Assembly: GCF_014645615.1 (NCBI RefSeq)
Contig: NZ_BMMB01000008.1
Span: 341,814 to 405,813 of the forward strand
DNA from: Paenibacillus hunanensis
Lineage (GTDB): Bacteria; Bacillota; Bacilli; Paenibacillales; Paenibacillaceae
DNA: 64,000 bases
Reading direction: 5' to 3'
A program made the position numbers and the translations under genes. A model generated the notes under the pieces. The model worked only from the letters and a program-made list of their open reading frames with translations. It had not been told where the DNA came from and did no database searches. Below are positions 25,650 through 34,396 of the stretch, in pieces. The stretch's first letter is position 1. Every line of letters begins with the position of its first letter.

Positions 25650-26771
25650 ATGTTTTTGAGAGAAAACACGAGACCTGTCAAAGTTGGCGACCTGACAATT
25701 GGTGGCAACAATGAAGTTATCATCCAAAGTATGTGTACGACCAAAACGGCAGATGTCGAGGCAACTGTAGCCGAAATTTTGCGTTTGGAAGAAGCAGGCT
25801 GTCAGGTTGTCCGCGTAACGGTCAACAATGAAGAAGCTGCTGCTGCAATCAAGGAAATCAAGAAGCGCATTCATATTCCACTCGTAGCGGATATTCACTT
25901 CAACTACAAGCTGGCATTGATGGCGATCGAAAACGGTATCGATAAAGTTCGGATTAACCCGGGTAATATCGGTAAACGTGAAAAGGTCGAAGCGGTTGTG
26001 CGTGCATGTAAAGAGAAAAATATTCCGATTCGTATCGGTGTGAATGCAGGTTCGCTCGAAAACCATTTGCTGGAGAAATACGGCTATCCAACACCAGAAG
26101 CAATGGTTGAAAGTGCGCTGTATCATATCGGTATTCTGGAAGAGCTGGACTTCCACGATATTATCGTATCGTTGAAAGCATCTGATGTACCGATGGCGAT
26201 TGCTGCCTACAGCAAAGCAGCCGAAGTAATCAAGTACCCACTGCATCTTGGTATTACCGAAGCAGGAACACTGCATTCCGGTACAATCAAGAGTGCTGCG
26301 GGTATCGGTGCATTGCTGTCGATGGGAATTGGTTCAACCGTACGTATCTCGCTGAGTGCGGATCCGGTTGAGGAAGTGAAGGTAGCGCGTGAGCTGCTGA
26401 AAACATTTGGTCTGATCTCTAACGCAGCTACACTCGTCTCCTGCCCAACCTGCGGACGTTTGGATATCGATCTGTTTTCGATTGCGAACGAGGTAGAGGA
26501 GTATATCTCCAAGCTGAAGGTACCTATTAAAGTATCGGTACTTGGCTGTGCGGTTAACGGCCCAGGCGAAGCCAAAGAAGCAGACATCGGTATCGCCGGT
26601 GCACGTGGTGAAGGCTTGCTATTCCGTTACGGTAAAATGATCCGTAAAGTACCGGAGGCTGACATGGTACAGGAGCTGAAAAAGGAAATCGACGCGATCG
26701 TTGAAGCCTTCGAAGCAACTGGCAAAATCCCGGGTCGCGAAGAACGCCATCAGCCCGCTGTCCAATCCTGA
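25650..26771 (+). CDS. ispG: 4-hydroxy-3-methylbut-2-enyl-diphosphate synthase (IspG/GcpE)
   Basis: This iron-sulfur enzyme of the MEP isoprenoid pathway converts MEcPP to HMBPP. It has 373 aa. Family features are VGDLTIGGNNEVIIQSMCTTKT near the N-terminus (TIM barrel) and the C-terminal cluster cysteines in SCPTCGR and VSVLGCAVNGPGEA. The ATG at 25650 follows AAGGGAGAAG; the in-frame upstream frame is not conserved. A strong terminator follows at 26900. Confidence 0.97.
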   Translation: MFLRENTRPVKVGDLTIGGNNEVIIQSMCTTKTADVEATVAEILRLEEAGCQVVRVTVNNEEAAAAIKEIKKRIHIPLVADIHFNYKLALMAIENGIDKVRINPGNIGKREKVEAVVRACKEKNIPIRIGVNAGSLENHLLEKYGYPTPEAMVESALYHIGILEELDFHDIIVSLKASDVPMAIAAYSKAAEVIKYPLHLGITEAGTLHSGTIKSAAGIGALLSMGIGSTVRISLSADPVEEVKVARELLKTFGLISNAATLVSCPTCGRLDIDLFSIANEVEEYISKLKVPIKVSVLGCAVNGPGEAKEADIGIAGARGEGLLFRYGKMIRKVPEADMVQELKKEIDAIVEAFEATGKIPGREERHQPAVQS

Positions 26772-26811
26772 TTAAAAGATCAAAATTGGACTACTTAAAT
26801 TGGTTGTATCA

Positions 26812-26867
26812 AGTGTTAGCGATCTCCTAACACGAGGTGCAATAAAAAGTGATTTTTGCGAAGCAAA
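26812..26867 (+). repeat. dispersed 56-bp repeat, copy 1
   Basis: It matches 30751-30806 at 53 of 56 positions. It contains the inverted repeat GTGTTAG/CTAACAC. In this copy it continues into TTGCGAAG-caaa-CTTCGCAA (26856-26875), a perfect 8-bp stem. It lies between ispG and its terminator. Confidence 0.9.
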
Positions 26868-26899
26868 CTTCGCAACAGATTTTTATCCTATATATAATC

Positions 26900-26938
26900 A
26901 AAGGATACTGATGAATACTCGTTCATCAGTATCCTTTT
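26900..26938 (+). terminator. terminator of ispG
   Basis: A near-perfect 16-bp stem, AAAGGATACTGATGAA/TTCATCAGTATCCTTT, then T's. The following 380 bases up to lon contain no gene; I could not fix the lon promoter. Confidence 0.92.
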
Positions 26939-27318
26939 TATATGGATAAGTTTAAACAAACAAGTGGATCAAAACGATGACGCAATAGCTAGATACAGAA
27001 GCATAGCAGGATAGCCCAAAAATAGAATCTCAATCCATACTGCTTTTTCCTCAATGATTGGTGTTTCGATGGGATATTTGATAAACTAGGGCTTATACGC
27101 AAACTCATAAAATGGTCTGAGTTGATTTTCGTTATTTCTCAGGTCGGTTGGGGAGGATATTGCGATCGGTGTGCGCATATTCGTATGCGGCGAGTAGCCC
27201 GGAACGGGGCTTGTTCCTTTAGTTCTTATCAGAGTGCTTAAAGCTTTATCGCATCTAATCGCATACACGCTAACTATATACGCAGTACGATACGCACATT
27301 ACAGGAGGTAAGAAAGCG

Positions 27319-29655
27319 ATGGGACCACATAAAAATAAGGCGCGTCGTTTTCCTTTGCTGCCTTTAAGAGGACTGCTCGTCTATCCAAGCATGGTGCTTC
27401 ATCTGGATGTCGGGCGAGATAAATCCGTAAAGGCTCTAGAAAAGGCGATGGTGGATGATAATCTGATTCTGCTCTGCTCTCAGTCTGAAGTGAATATTGA
27501 GGAACCGAGTGAGGATGAGATTTTCAGAATCGGTACGATAGCTAAAGTCAGACAGATGCTCAAGCTGCCTAACGGTACGATTCGAGTGCTGGTTGAAGGC
27601 TTGGAGCGTGCTGAGATTCTGGAATATACAGAGAATGATGAATTTTACGAGGTTCAGGCGCGTGAGCTGTCCGAGGTAGAGACGAACGACCCTGAGGTCT
27701 TTGCCCTGATGCGCACCGTATTGAATGAGTTTGAGCATTATATCAATCTGTCGAAAAAGGTAACGCCAGAGACGATGGCTGCTGTGTCTGATATCGAGGA
27801 GCCTGGACGCCTTGCGGATGTGATCACAAGTCATCTGGTGATCAAGATCAAGGATAAGCAGCATATTTTAGAAGCGATTGAGGTACGTACTCGACTGGAA
27901 CGTCTGCTGGACATTTTGCATAGTGAGCGCGAAGTGCTGGAGCTGGAACGCAAAATTAGCCAGCGCGTGAAAAAGCAAATGGAAAAGACGCAGCGTGAGT
28001 ATTATCTGCGTGAGCAGATGAAAGCGATCCAGAAGGAGCTTGGAGAGAAGGAAGGACGTGCTGGCGAAGCGGAGGAGCTGCGTGCGCAACTAGCTGAGCT
28101 GACCGTACCGGAGAAGGTGCTGGAGAAGATCGAGAAAGAAATCGATCGTCTGGAAAAAACGCCTGCCAATTCTGCGGAGGGCGGGATTATTCGCAACTAT
28201 CTGGATTGGCTGCTTAGTCTGCCATGGGATCAGCGCACAACGGATGATCTGGATTTGAAGCATGCAGAGGATATTTTGAATGCGGATCATTATGGTCTGG
28301 ATAAGCCCAAGGAACGCGTGCTTGAATATCTGGCAGTACAAAAACTGGTTAAGAAGCTTAAAGGCCCTATTCTCTGTCTTGTCGGCCCTCCGGGTGTTGG
28401 TAAAACGTCGCTGGCACGCTCGATTGCCAAGTCGCTTGGGCGTGAGTTTGTACGCATTTCGCTTGGTGGTGTACGAGATGAGGCAGAGATTCGTGGTCAC
28501 CGTCGTACGTATGTAGGTGCGATGCCAGGTCGTATCATTCAAGGTATGCGTAATGCCGGCAGTATGAATCCGGTGTTCCTTCTGGATGAGATCGATAAAA
28601 TGGCATCTGACTTCCGTGGTGATCCATCTGCGGCATTGCTTGAAGTGCTTGATCCAGAGCAAAACAATACATTTAGCGATCATTTTGTCGAAGTTCCGTT
28701 CGATCTCTCTAATGTGATGTTTGTAACGACAGCGAATAGTGTACAGAGCATTCCAAGACCGCTGCTCGATCGGATGGAAATGCTGTACATTCCGGGCTAT
28801 ACAGAGCTGGAGAAGCTACAGATTGGTAAGCAATATTTGCTGCCAAAGCAGACAGAAGAGCATGGCTTGACTGAGGAACAGCTTGAAGTAGGCGAAGATA
28901 CACTGCTCAAGGTAATCCGTGAATATACACGCGAATCCGGTGTGCGTAATCTGGAGCAACAGATCGCAGCGCTCTGCCGTAAGGCTGCCCGTGCAATCGT
29001 TGGAGAAGAGAAGGACAAAGTCGTGATTACTCCAGACGATGTGAAGGACTTCCTCGGCACGCCAAAATTCCGTTATGGTCTGATCGAAAAGGAAAATCAG
29101 ATCGGTAGTGTAACCGGGCTGGCATGGACAGAGGTTGGCGGTGAGACGCTGACTATTGAAGTGACCGTTGTACCGGGGAGCGGCAAGCTAATGCTGACGG
29201 GTAAGCTGGGCGATGTGATGAAGGAGTCCGCACAGGCGGCATTCAGCTACACACGTTCCAAAGCCGCAGAGCTAGGTATTGCAACTGATTTCCATGAGAA
29301 AAATGATATTCATATTCACATTCCTGAAGGTGCGATTCCTAAGGATGGGCCATCAGCAGGAATCACGATTGCAACAGCATTGATCTCTGCCTTAACGGGT
29401 CGTCACGTATCCAAAGAAGTAGCGATGACAGGTGAGATTACATTGCGCGGACGTGTGCTGCCGATTGGCGGCTTGAAGGAAAAGACGCTCGCAGCGCATC
29501 GTGCAGGCTACAAAAAAATTCTGCTACCGCAGGATAACGAACGTGATTTGAAGGATATTCCGGCAAGCATCAAGGATGAACTGACCCTTGTGCCGGTTGC
29601 TCATATGGATCAGGTGCTGGAGCACGCGCTGGTTCAGAAAAGCGGACTGCATTAG
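27319..29655 (+). CDS. lon: ATP-dependent protease La (LonA)
   Basis: This 778-aa soluble AAA+ serine protease degrades damaged and regulatory proteins. The N-terminal substrate-binding domain starts FPLLPLRGLLVYP, a coiled-coil stretch spans about 190-260, Walker A is GPPGVGKTSLA near 357, and the C-terminal protease domain has the catalytic Ser in KDGPSAGIT with the Lys further on. No membrane segment, so it is LonA, not LonB. ACAGGAGGT precedes the ATG. It is followed closely by ysxC, as in Bacillus subtilis. Confidence 0.98.
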   Translation: MGPHKNKARRFPLLPLRGLLVYPSMVLHLDVGRDKSVKALEKAMVDDNLILLCSQSEVNIEEPSEDEIFRIGTIAKVRQMLKLPNGTIRVLVEGLERAEILEYTENDEFYEVQARELSEVETNDPEVFALMRTVLNEFEHYINLSKKVTPETMAAVSDIEEPGRLADVITSHLVIKIKDKQHILEAIEVRTRLERLLDILHSEREVLELERKISQRVKKQMEKTQREYYLREQMKAIQKELGEKEGRAGEAEELRAQLAELTVPEKVLEKIEKEIDRLEKTPANSAEGGIIRNYLDWLLSLPWDQRTTDDLDLKHAEDILNADHYGLDKPKERVLEYLAVQKLVKKLKGPILCLVGPPGVGKTSLARSIAKSLGREFVRISLGGVRDEAEIRGHRRTYVGAMPGRIIQGMRNAGSMNPVFLLDEIDKMASDFRGDPSAALLEVLDPEQNNTFSDHFVEVPFDLSNVMFVTTANSVQSIPRPLLDRMEMLYIPGYTELEKLQIGKQYLLPKQTEEHGLTEEQLEVGEDTLLKVIREYTRESGVRNLEQQIAALCRKAARAIVGEEKDKVVITPDDVKDFLGTPKFRYGLIEKENQIGSVTGLAWTEVGGETLTIEVTVVPGSGKLMLTGKLGDVMKESAQAAFSYTRSKAAELGIATDFHEKNDIHIHIPEGAIPKDGPSAGITIATALISALTGRHVSKEVAMTGEITLRGRVLPIGGLKEKTLAAHRAGYKKILLPQDNERDLKDIPASIKDELTLVPVAHMDQVLEHALVQKSGLH

Positions 29656-29713
29656 TGGAAGCCCGGCTGTTAGCTGGGAACGCGCCACGTAGAACAGGAA
29701 GGAAATGAATCGA

Positions 29714-30424
29714 ATGAAAGTTAATCAAGCAGAATTTATTATTAGTGCCGTCAGACCGGATCAATATCCCGAAGACGGCTTGCCGGAAGTAGCACTGGCG
29801 GGACGATCCAATGTAGGTAAGTCCTCGCTAACGAATCGGATGATCAATCGCAAAAATCTGGCGCGTACCAGTTCAACACCGGGTAAAACACAGCATTTGA
29901 ACTACTATAAAATCAATGAGATGATGTATTTCGTCGACTTCCCGGGCTATGGCTACGCCAAAGTGTCCAAGTCCCAACGCGAAGCATGGGGCAAAATGAT
30001 CGAACGCTACCTGCTCGAGCGCGAACCGCTCAAGCTCGTTCTGCTCGTCATCGATCTGCGCCACGAGCCGTCCAAGGACGACATCCTCATGTACGACTGG
30101 CTCAAGCACTACGATTGCAATATCTGCGTCGTAGCTACCAAAGCCGACAAAATCCCACGTAGCAAATGGGCAAAGCACGTCAAAATCGTCAAACAAGCAC
30201 TCGGCTTCGTCCCTGAAGACGACTTCGTGATGTTCTCCTCAGAAACAGGCTTGGGCAAAGACGAGCTGTGGGCAATCATCGAACGCCACGCATTTGGCAA
30301 CGATGAAGAGGAATATGAAGACGATCAGGATGTCCAGGTTGACGAAGAACCCGTTGAAGGTGAAGACATCGCTGATGGTGAAGATGAGCTGAATGATAAA
30401 GCAGAGAAATCTGCCGATCAATAA
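29714..30424 (+). CDS. ysxC: ribosome biogenesis GTPase YsxC/EngB
   Basis: This essential GTPase acts in 50S subunit assembly. G1 is GRSNVGKSSL, G2 lies in SSTPGKTQH, G3 is DFPGYGYAK, G4 is TKADKIPR, and G5 lies near VMFSSETG. At 236 aa it exceeds the family norm of about 195, because of an acidic C-terminal tail of about 40 residues (mostly Glu and Asp). The ATG at 29714 is preferred over 29705 since AGGAAGG (29696-29702) is properly spaced from it and the homologous N-terminus starts there. It is cotranscribed with lon. Confidence 0.96.
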   Translation: MKVNQAEFIISAVRPDQYPEDGLPEVALAGRSNVGKSSLTNRMINRKNLARTSSTPGKTQHLNYYKINEMMYFVDFPGYGYAKVSKSQREAWGKMIERYLLEREPLKLVLLVIDLRHEPSKDDILMYDWLKHYDCNICVVATKADKIPRSKWAKHVKIVKQALGFVPEDDFVMFSSETGLGKDELWAIIERHAFGNDEEEYEDDQDVQVDEEPVEGEDIADGEDELNDKAEKSADQ

Positions 30425-30471
30425 GCGAGTCATATCGTACAGTTAATTGTTCACTACGTGTTATGATTATT

Positions 30472-30515
30472 AAAAATAAGCGGTCAGGGTACTATTCCCT
30501 CGACCGCTTATTTTT
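30472..30515. terminator. bidirectional terminator after ysxC
   Basis: AAAAATAAGCGGTC pairs with GACCGCTTATTTTT, with an inner GGGT/ACCC-like helix. Confidence 0.9.
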
Positions 30516-30750
30516 AAGGTATTGATCAAGTTGGAGTTTTAAATATTCGTAATAACATAATCATAAAATAAATGCTGTAAAACTAAGATATGTTGATTTA
30601 AATTTTAAGGTGAGTTAGCAGCTGATTTTGTGAAATAGATAAAGAAAAAGATGATTTAGAAATAATGTTGCTAATTCAACTATCCAAGAATAAGTATGTT
30701 GCAACCCGCACAGAACAGAGGAAAGGAAATAAGGGAAAAGGACGACTTAC

Positions 30751-30806
30751 AGTGTTAGTGATCTTCTAACACGAGGTTCAATAAAAAGTGATTTTTGCGA
30801 AGCAAA
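30751..30806 (+). repeat. dispersed 56-bp repeat, copy 2
   Basis: 53 of 56 bases match 26812-26867. The GTGTTAG/CTAACAC arms are retained; the second hairpin is interrupted after GCGAAGCAAA. It lies just before the structured element at 30821. Confidence 0.9.
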
Positions 30807-30820
30807 ATATCTTACCTCTT

Positions 30821-30947
30821 TGGAGCTCGGGAATCTACATTCACTCCTAATCGGTAGATTCCTGGGCTCCACCTGAGGATGTCCCCTCATTCCTTACCGG
30901 AAGTGGTGGTTGCCTCAGCATCGAAGTGGTCATCACACCGCCTCGAT
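30821..30947 (+). other. structured element of unknown type (three helices)
   Basis: An 18-bp stem (30821-30838 with 30854-30871, two G-U pairs) is followed by CTGAGG/CCTCAG (30873-30878 with 30913-30918). A third hairpin, ATCGAaGtGGT with ACCgCcTCGAT, spans 30920-30947. No ORF with a ribosome site covers it. It may be a non-coding RNA or the end of a degenerate mobile element. I recognise no Rfam family. Confidence 0.5.
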
Positions 30948-31128
30948 ATAACATATGAATATAAAGTTGCTCTATATAGTTGTTCTATAATATTAGTTAA
31001 GTTACCTCAACGCTCAAACTTACAACCCCTATATGATTCTTATATGATTCTGAATACTATATGATTCTGAATATCCAGTGAAGTTTTCCCTCAAATGGTT
31101 TACCTTCAAATTGAATATGTTAAAATAA

Positions 31129-31178
31129 GAAAAAAGCATCTGATCGCGTCATCAATCGACGAATGGATGCTTTTTTTT
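31129..31178. terminator. terminator-like hairpin before hemA
   Basis: AAAAAAGCATC pairs with GATGCTTTTTTTT, with an inner CGTC/GACG helix. It would end any transcript coming from the 30821 element. Confidence 0.8.
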
Positions 31179-31340
31179 CGGCAGTCCCTCTGTTCTATTC
31201 ATCTCTGCGTGCCGATATAAGTAGCAAATAAGTCATATTCGGGTACGTATACAATGGGTGTGACGAACTGATGGCATTTTATAAATCTGCATCTGGATTT
31301 CATAAACATTTCATAAAAACGCCGAAATTGGGCAAATCAA

Positions 31341-31351
31341 TGTGATATAAT
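31341..31351 (+). promoter_or_regulatory. extended -10 promoter of the hem operon
   Basis: TGTGaTATAAT without a good -35, 64 bases before hemA. Confidence 0.65.
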
Positions 31352-31415
31352 TAACGTATTGTTAAAACGTGAGAAGATGTAGTTACAACTTTTAGACTAG
31401 GCAGGTGAACTTGCA

Positions 31416-32801
31416 ATGCACATTGTTGTTGTCGGACTCAACTACCGCACAGCACCGATTGAGGTACGAGAACGGTTTGCCATTGCGGATGAGGATTTAC
31501 CGGAAGCTCTCCGGCAGCTGAAAAGCACGCAAAGTGTATTGGAAGGCACCATCGTCGCAACGTGCAATCGTACAGAAATCTATGTTGTTCTGGATCGTTT
31601 GCATATGTGCGGTCATTATATCCGTAATTTCATGGAGCAATGGTTCGGTATTTCCCGTGAGGAATTTACCCAGCATTTGTATATATATGAAGATGAGCAG
31701 GCGATTGAGCATTTGTTCCGTGTGACCTGTGGACTGGACTCTATGGTGATCGGCGAGACTCAGATTCTGGGTCAGGTGAAGCGTGCGTTCCAGCTCGCGC
31801 AAGAAAACAAGGCGACTGGAACATGGTTCAATATGCTGTTCAAGCAAGCGGTGACGCTGGGCAAACGTGCTCATGCGGAGACGATGATTGGCGAGAGCGC
31901 AGTATCGATTAGCTATGCAGCTGTCGAGCTGGGCAAGCGGATTTTTGGTGCTTTTCATAACAAAACAATTATGATTCTGGGCGCAGGCAAAATGAGCGAG
32001 CTGACCGTGAAGCATCTGTATGCAAACGGTGCGGCAGAGGTCATTGTGGCGAATCGTACGATTGGTCGCGCACAGGAGCTGGCGCACAAGTTCGATGGTA
32101 CAGCATGTACGATCGAGGAAGGCTTGCAGCGTCTGCATGAAGTGGATATTTTGATCAGCTCGACGGGAGCGCAGGGCTATGTACTGGGGCAGGATGTGAT
32201 CTCCAGCAGTATGAAGCAGCGCAAATCGCGTCCGCTGTTTATGATTGATATTGCTGTACCACGTGATATTCATCCATCGGTAGCTGAAGTATCGAATGTA
32301 TTCCTGTACGATATTGATGATCTGGAAGGCATCGTGGAGAGCAATATGGCGATGCGCCGTGCAGAAGCGATCAAGATTGAACGTATGATCCGTGAAGAGA
32401 TCGAGGTGTTCCAGCAATGGCTGAAAACACTCGGTGTGAAGCCGGTCATTCGTGCGTTGCAGGAGCGTGGAGCACGTATTCACGAGGATACACTGGAAAG
32501 CTTGTTTAACAAGCTGCCTGAGCTGGACGAGCGTCAGCGTAAGGTAATCAGCCGTCTGACCAAGAGCATTGTGAACCAGATGAATCACGATCCGATTAAC
32601 CGGATCAAAGAAATGGCAGCCGAGAAAAATGGCGCCGACACCCTTGAACTTTTTACCCGTATGTTTGCGCTTGAGGATGAGGTGGAGACTGCATCCGAGC
32701 CAGCTGCGGAGCTTAAGGCAGTGCCAAAACGTGCACCGATTTCTTCCCATCCACCGGTTGTTGAAGGAAGCCTGGCTTACTTTGCTTCCGCAACCCTGTA
32801 G
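31416..32801 (+). CDS. hemA: glutamyl-tRNA reductase
   Basis: This enzyme catalyses the first committed step of tetrapyrrole synthesis, reducing Glu-tRNA(Glu) to glutamate-1-semialdehyde with NADPH. It has 461 aa. The N-terminus is HIVVVGLNYRTAPIEVRE, the catalytic Cys lies in ATCNRTEIY near residue 50, the GETQILGQVK segment is present, and the Rossmann motif is LGAGKMSEL. AGGCAGGTGA precedes the ATG. It is the first gene of a haem operon running to hemL. Confidence 0.98.
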   Translation: MHIVVVGLNYRTAPIEVRERFAIADEDLPEALRQLKSTQSVLEGTIVATCNRTEIYVVLDRLHMCGHYIRNFMEQWFGISREEFTQHLYIYEDEQAIEHLFRVTCGLDSMVIGETQILGQVKRAFQLAQENKATGTWFNMLFKQAVTLGKRAHAETMIGESAVSISYAAVELGKRIFGAFHNKTIMILGAGKMSELTVKHLYANGAAEVIVANRTIGRAQELAHKFDGTACTIEEGLQRLHEVDILISSTGAQGYVLGQDVISSSMKQRKSRPLFMIDIAVPRDIHPSVAEVSNVFLYDIDDLEGIVESNMAMRRAEAIKIERMIREEIEVFQQWLKTLGVKPVIRALQERGARIHEDTLESLFNKLPELDERQRKVISRLTKSIVNQMNHDPINRIKEMAAEKNGADTLELFTRMFALEDEVETASEPAAELKAVPKRAPISSHPPVVEGSLAYFASATL

Positions 32802-32812
32802 GCAGGTGATTC

Positions 32813-33643
32813 GTGTTGACACTGTTCAACCTGTTATATGATGTAATTATCTACCTATACGCCCTGAGCCTTCTGTTTTATTTCTCGGATTGCATTCGTC
32901 GCAATCCGAGGGCGAAGCGGATTGGCACAGGGTTTCTTATTATGGTAAGTGCCATTCAAGCGATTAGTATTACGATTCGTACGATTGATGAACGGACATT
33001 ACCCCTATTTTCAACGTATGACTTTTTCTTTTTCTTAACGTTTATTTTGATTTTGATTTCCTTTTTTATCGAAAAGGTGCTCAAGACGGAATATGCGGTG
33101 TTATTACTAAATGTGATCGGCTTTTGTGCGATGGTGCAAAATCGACTGCACTCTCCTGGTGAAGGCGCATTGCCGTCCGGCTGGGATACGGTGCATGGAT
33201 TGCTCATTTTGCATGTTGTACTGGCGAATTTGAGCTTTGCCTTTTATACAGTGTCTGCGGTGTTTGCGGCAATGTATTTATTTTTACATCGCAAGCTCAA
33301 GCGGAAAAAGTGGGATAATACCGTACGCAGATTGCCAAGCCTGGAAAGTATGGAAAAATACACCTACACCTCGATGCTGATCGGTACACCGCTGTTGATC
33401 GTATCACTGATCGTGGCGTTAATGTCTATTTTCTCGGAAGGTCGGTATATTTTGCTACTTGATTTGAAGGTTGTATTTACACTGCTGGCATTATGTGTGT
33501 ATATTGCCTATTTTGCAACACGCAGACTGCGTAGCTACTCGCCTGTCATTATGGCACGCTGGGCGATTGCAGGATATATCGTGTTTATTTTAAACTTTGT
33601 AGCCAATTCATGGTCAGCGTTTCATCAATGGGTGGGCTCATGA
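32813..33643 (+). CDS. hemX: HemX/CcsA-type membrane protein
   Basis: This 276-aa protein has about eight transmembrane helices and belongs to the cytochrome c assembly (CcsA/CcmC-like) family. Its place directly after hemA matches HemX of Bacillus subtilis, which lowers HemA protein levels. The probable start is GTG at 32813 (a TTG follows at 32816), with GGCAGGTGA just upstream. Its TGA overlaps the ATG of the next gene (ATGA). Confidence 0.93.
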   Translation: MLTLFNLLYDVIIYLYALSLLFYFSDCIRRNPRAKRIGTGFLIMVSAIQAISITIRTIDERTLPLFSTYDFFFFLTFILILISFFIEKVLKTEYAVLLLNVIGFCAMVQNRLHSPGEGALPSGWDTVHGLLILHVVLANLSFAFYTVSAVFAAMYLFLHRKLKRKKWDNTVRRLPSLESMEKYTYTSMLIGTPLLIVSLIVALMSIFSEGRYILLLDLKVVFTLLALCVYIAYFATRRLRSYSPVIMARWAIAGYIVFILNFVANSWSAFHQWVGS

Positions 33644-34392
33644 GTGAATATGTACCGTATTTGCCGATTATGCTGGATTGTCGCGCCCGACCTATACTGG
33701 TCATTGGCGGGGGCAAGGTAGCCGAACGTAAAATTATCCATATGCTTGAGGCAGGAGCGATAGTGACCGTTATTAGTCCAGATGTGACCGCTTCTATACA
33801 GCAACTGGCTGAAAAGGGTCAATTAAACTGGTTGAAGCGTGAATATCGAGCAGGTGATCTGAGTGAAGGTATCTGTTCACCTTTAACAACGGAAGCAACA
33901 GTGGATGCGAGTATCGCAGAACGTTCTGATACAACAGCCCATTCGCTCGATCAATCACAGCGTTACCTGCTTGTATATGCTGCTACATCCCTACCGGATG
34001 TGAATCAATCGGTTGCAGAAGAAGCGCAGCGCTACGGCATTCCGGTCAATGTAGCCGATCGACATGAACGGGGCACTTTTATTAATCCAGCGGTCATTCG
34101 GCGTGGACGATTGGTTGCTTCGGTATCGACTTCGGGTGCAGGGCCTGCGATTAGTCGCCGGATTGTGAGCGAGCTGGAAAACTATTTTTACGAGGATTAT
34201 GAGCTGTATATGGAGTTCATGTATCATCTGCGTCACCATATTAAACGGGTGGTGCATGATCCGCAGGAGCGCAGACGCTTACTTGAACAGGCGGCGGCAC
34301 TTGATGTGCTGGCTCAAATCCGACATAAGCAATTTGTATGGTGGGATGAAGAACAGATCGAGCAATGGATCATACAATATCGGGGGAGATAA
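33640..34392 (+). CDS. precorrin-2 dehydrogenase/sirohydrochlorin ferrochelatase-like (siroheme branch)
   Basis: This 250-aa protein resembles the CysG N-terminal/Met8p family, which oxidises precorrin-2 to sirohydrochlorin. The N-terminal NAD site is PILVIGGGKVAERKI, followed by YGIPVNVADR and the signature VASVSTSGAGPAISRRI. A non-conserved insert of about 30 residues (near 80-110) enlarges the Rossmann domain. The ATG at 33640 overlaps the hemX stop. Together with the downstream SUMT domain it supplies the siroheme branch inside the haem operon. Confidence 0.92.
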   Translation: MSEYVPYLPIMLDCRARPILVIGGGKVAERKIIHMLEAGAIVTVISPDVTASIQQLAEKGQLNWLKREYRAGDLSEGICSPLTTEATVDASIAERSDTTAHSLDQSQRYLLVYAATSLPDVNQSVAEEAQRYGIPVNVADRHERGTFINPAVIRRGRLVASVSTSGAGPAISRRIVSELENYFYEDYELYMEFMYHLRHHIKRVVHDPQERRRLLEQAAALDVLAQIRHKQFVWWDEEQIEQWIIQYRGR

Positions 34393-34396
34393 TGTC

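Noticed and set aside
30879..31064. 61-codon plus-strand ORF over the structured element
   Set aside because: It begins inside a helix of the structured element and has no ribosome site. A transposase remnant was considered but no signature could be confirmed.
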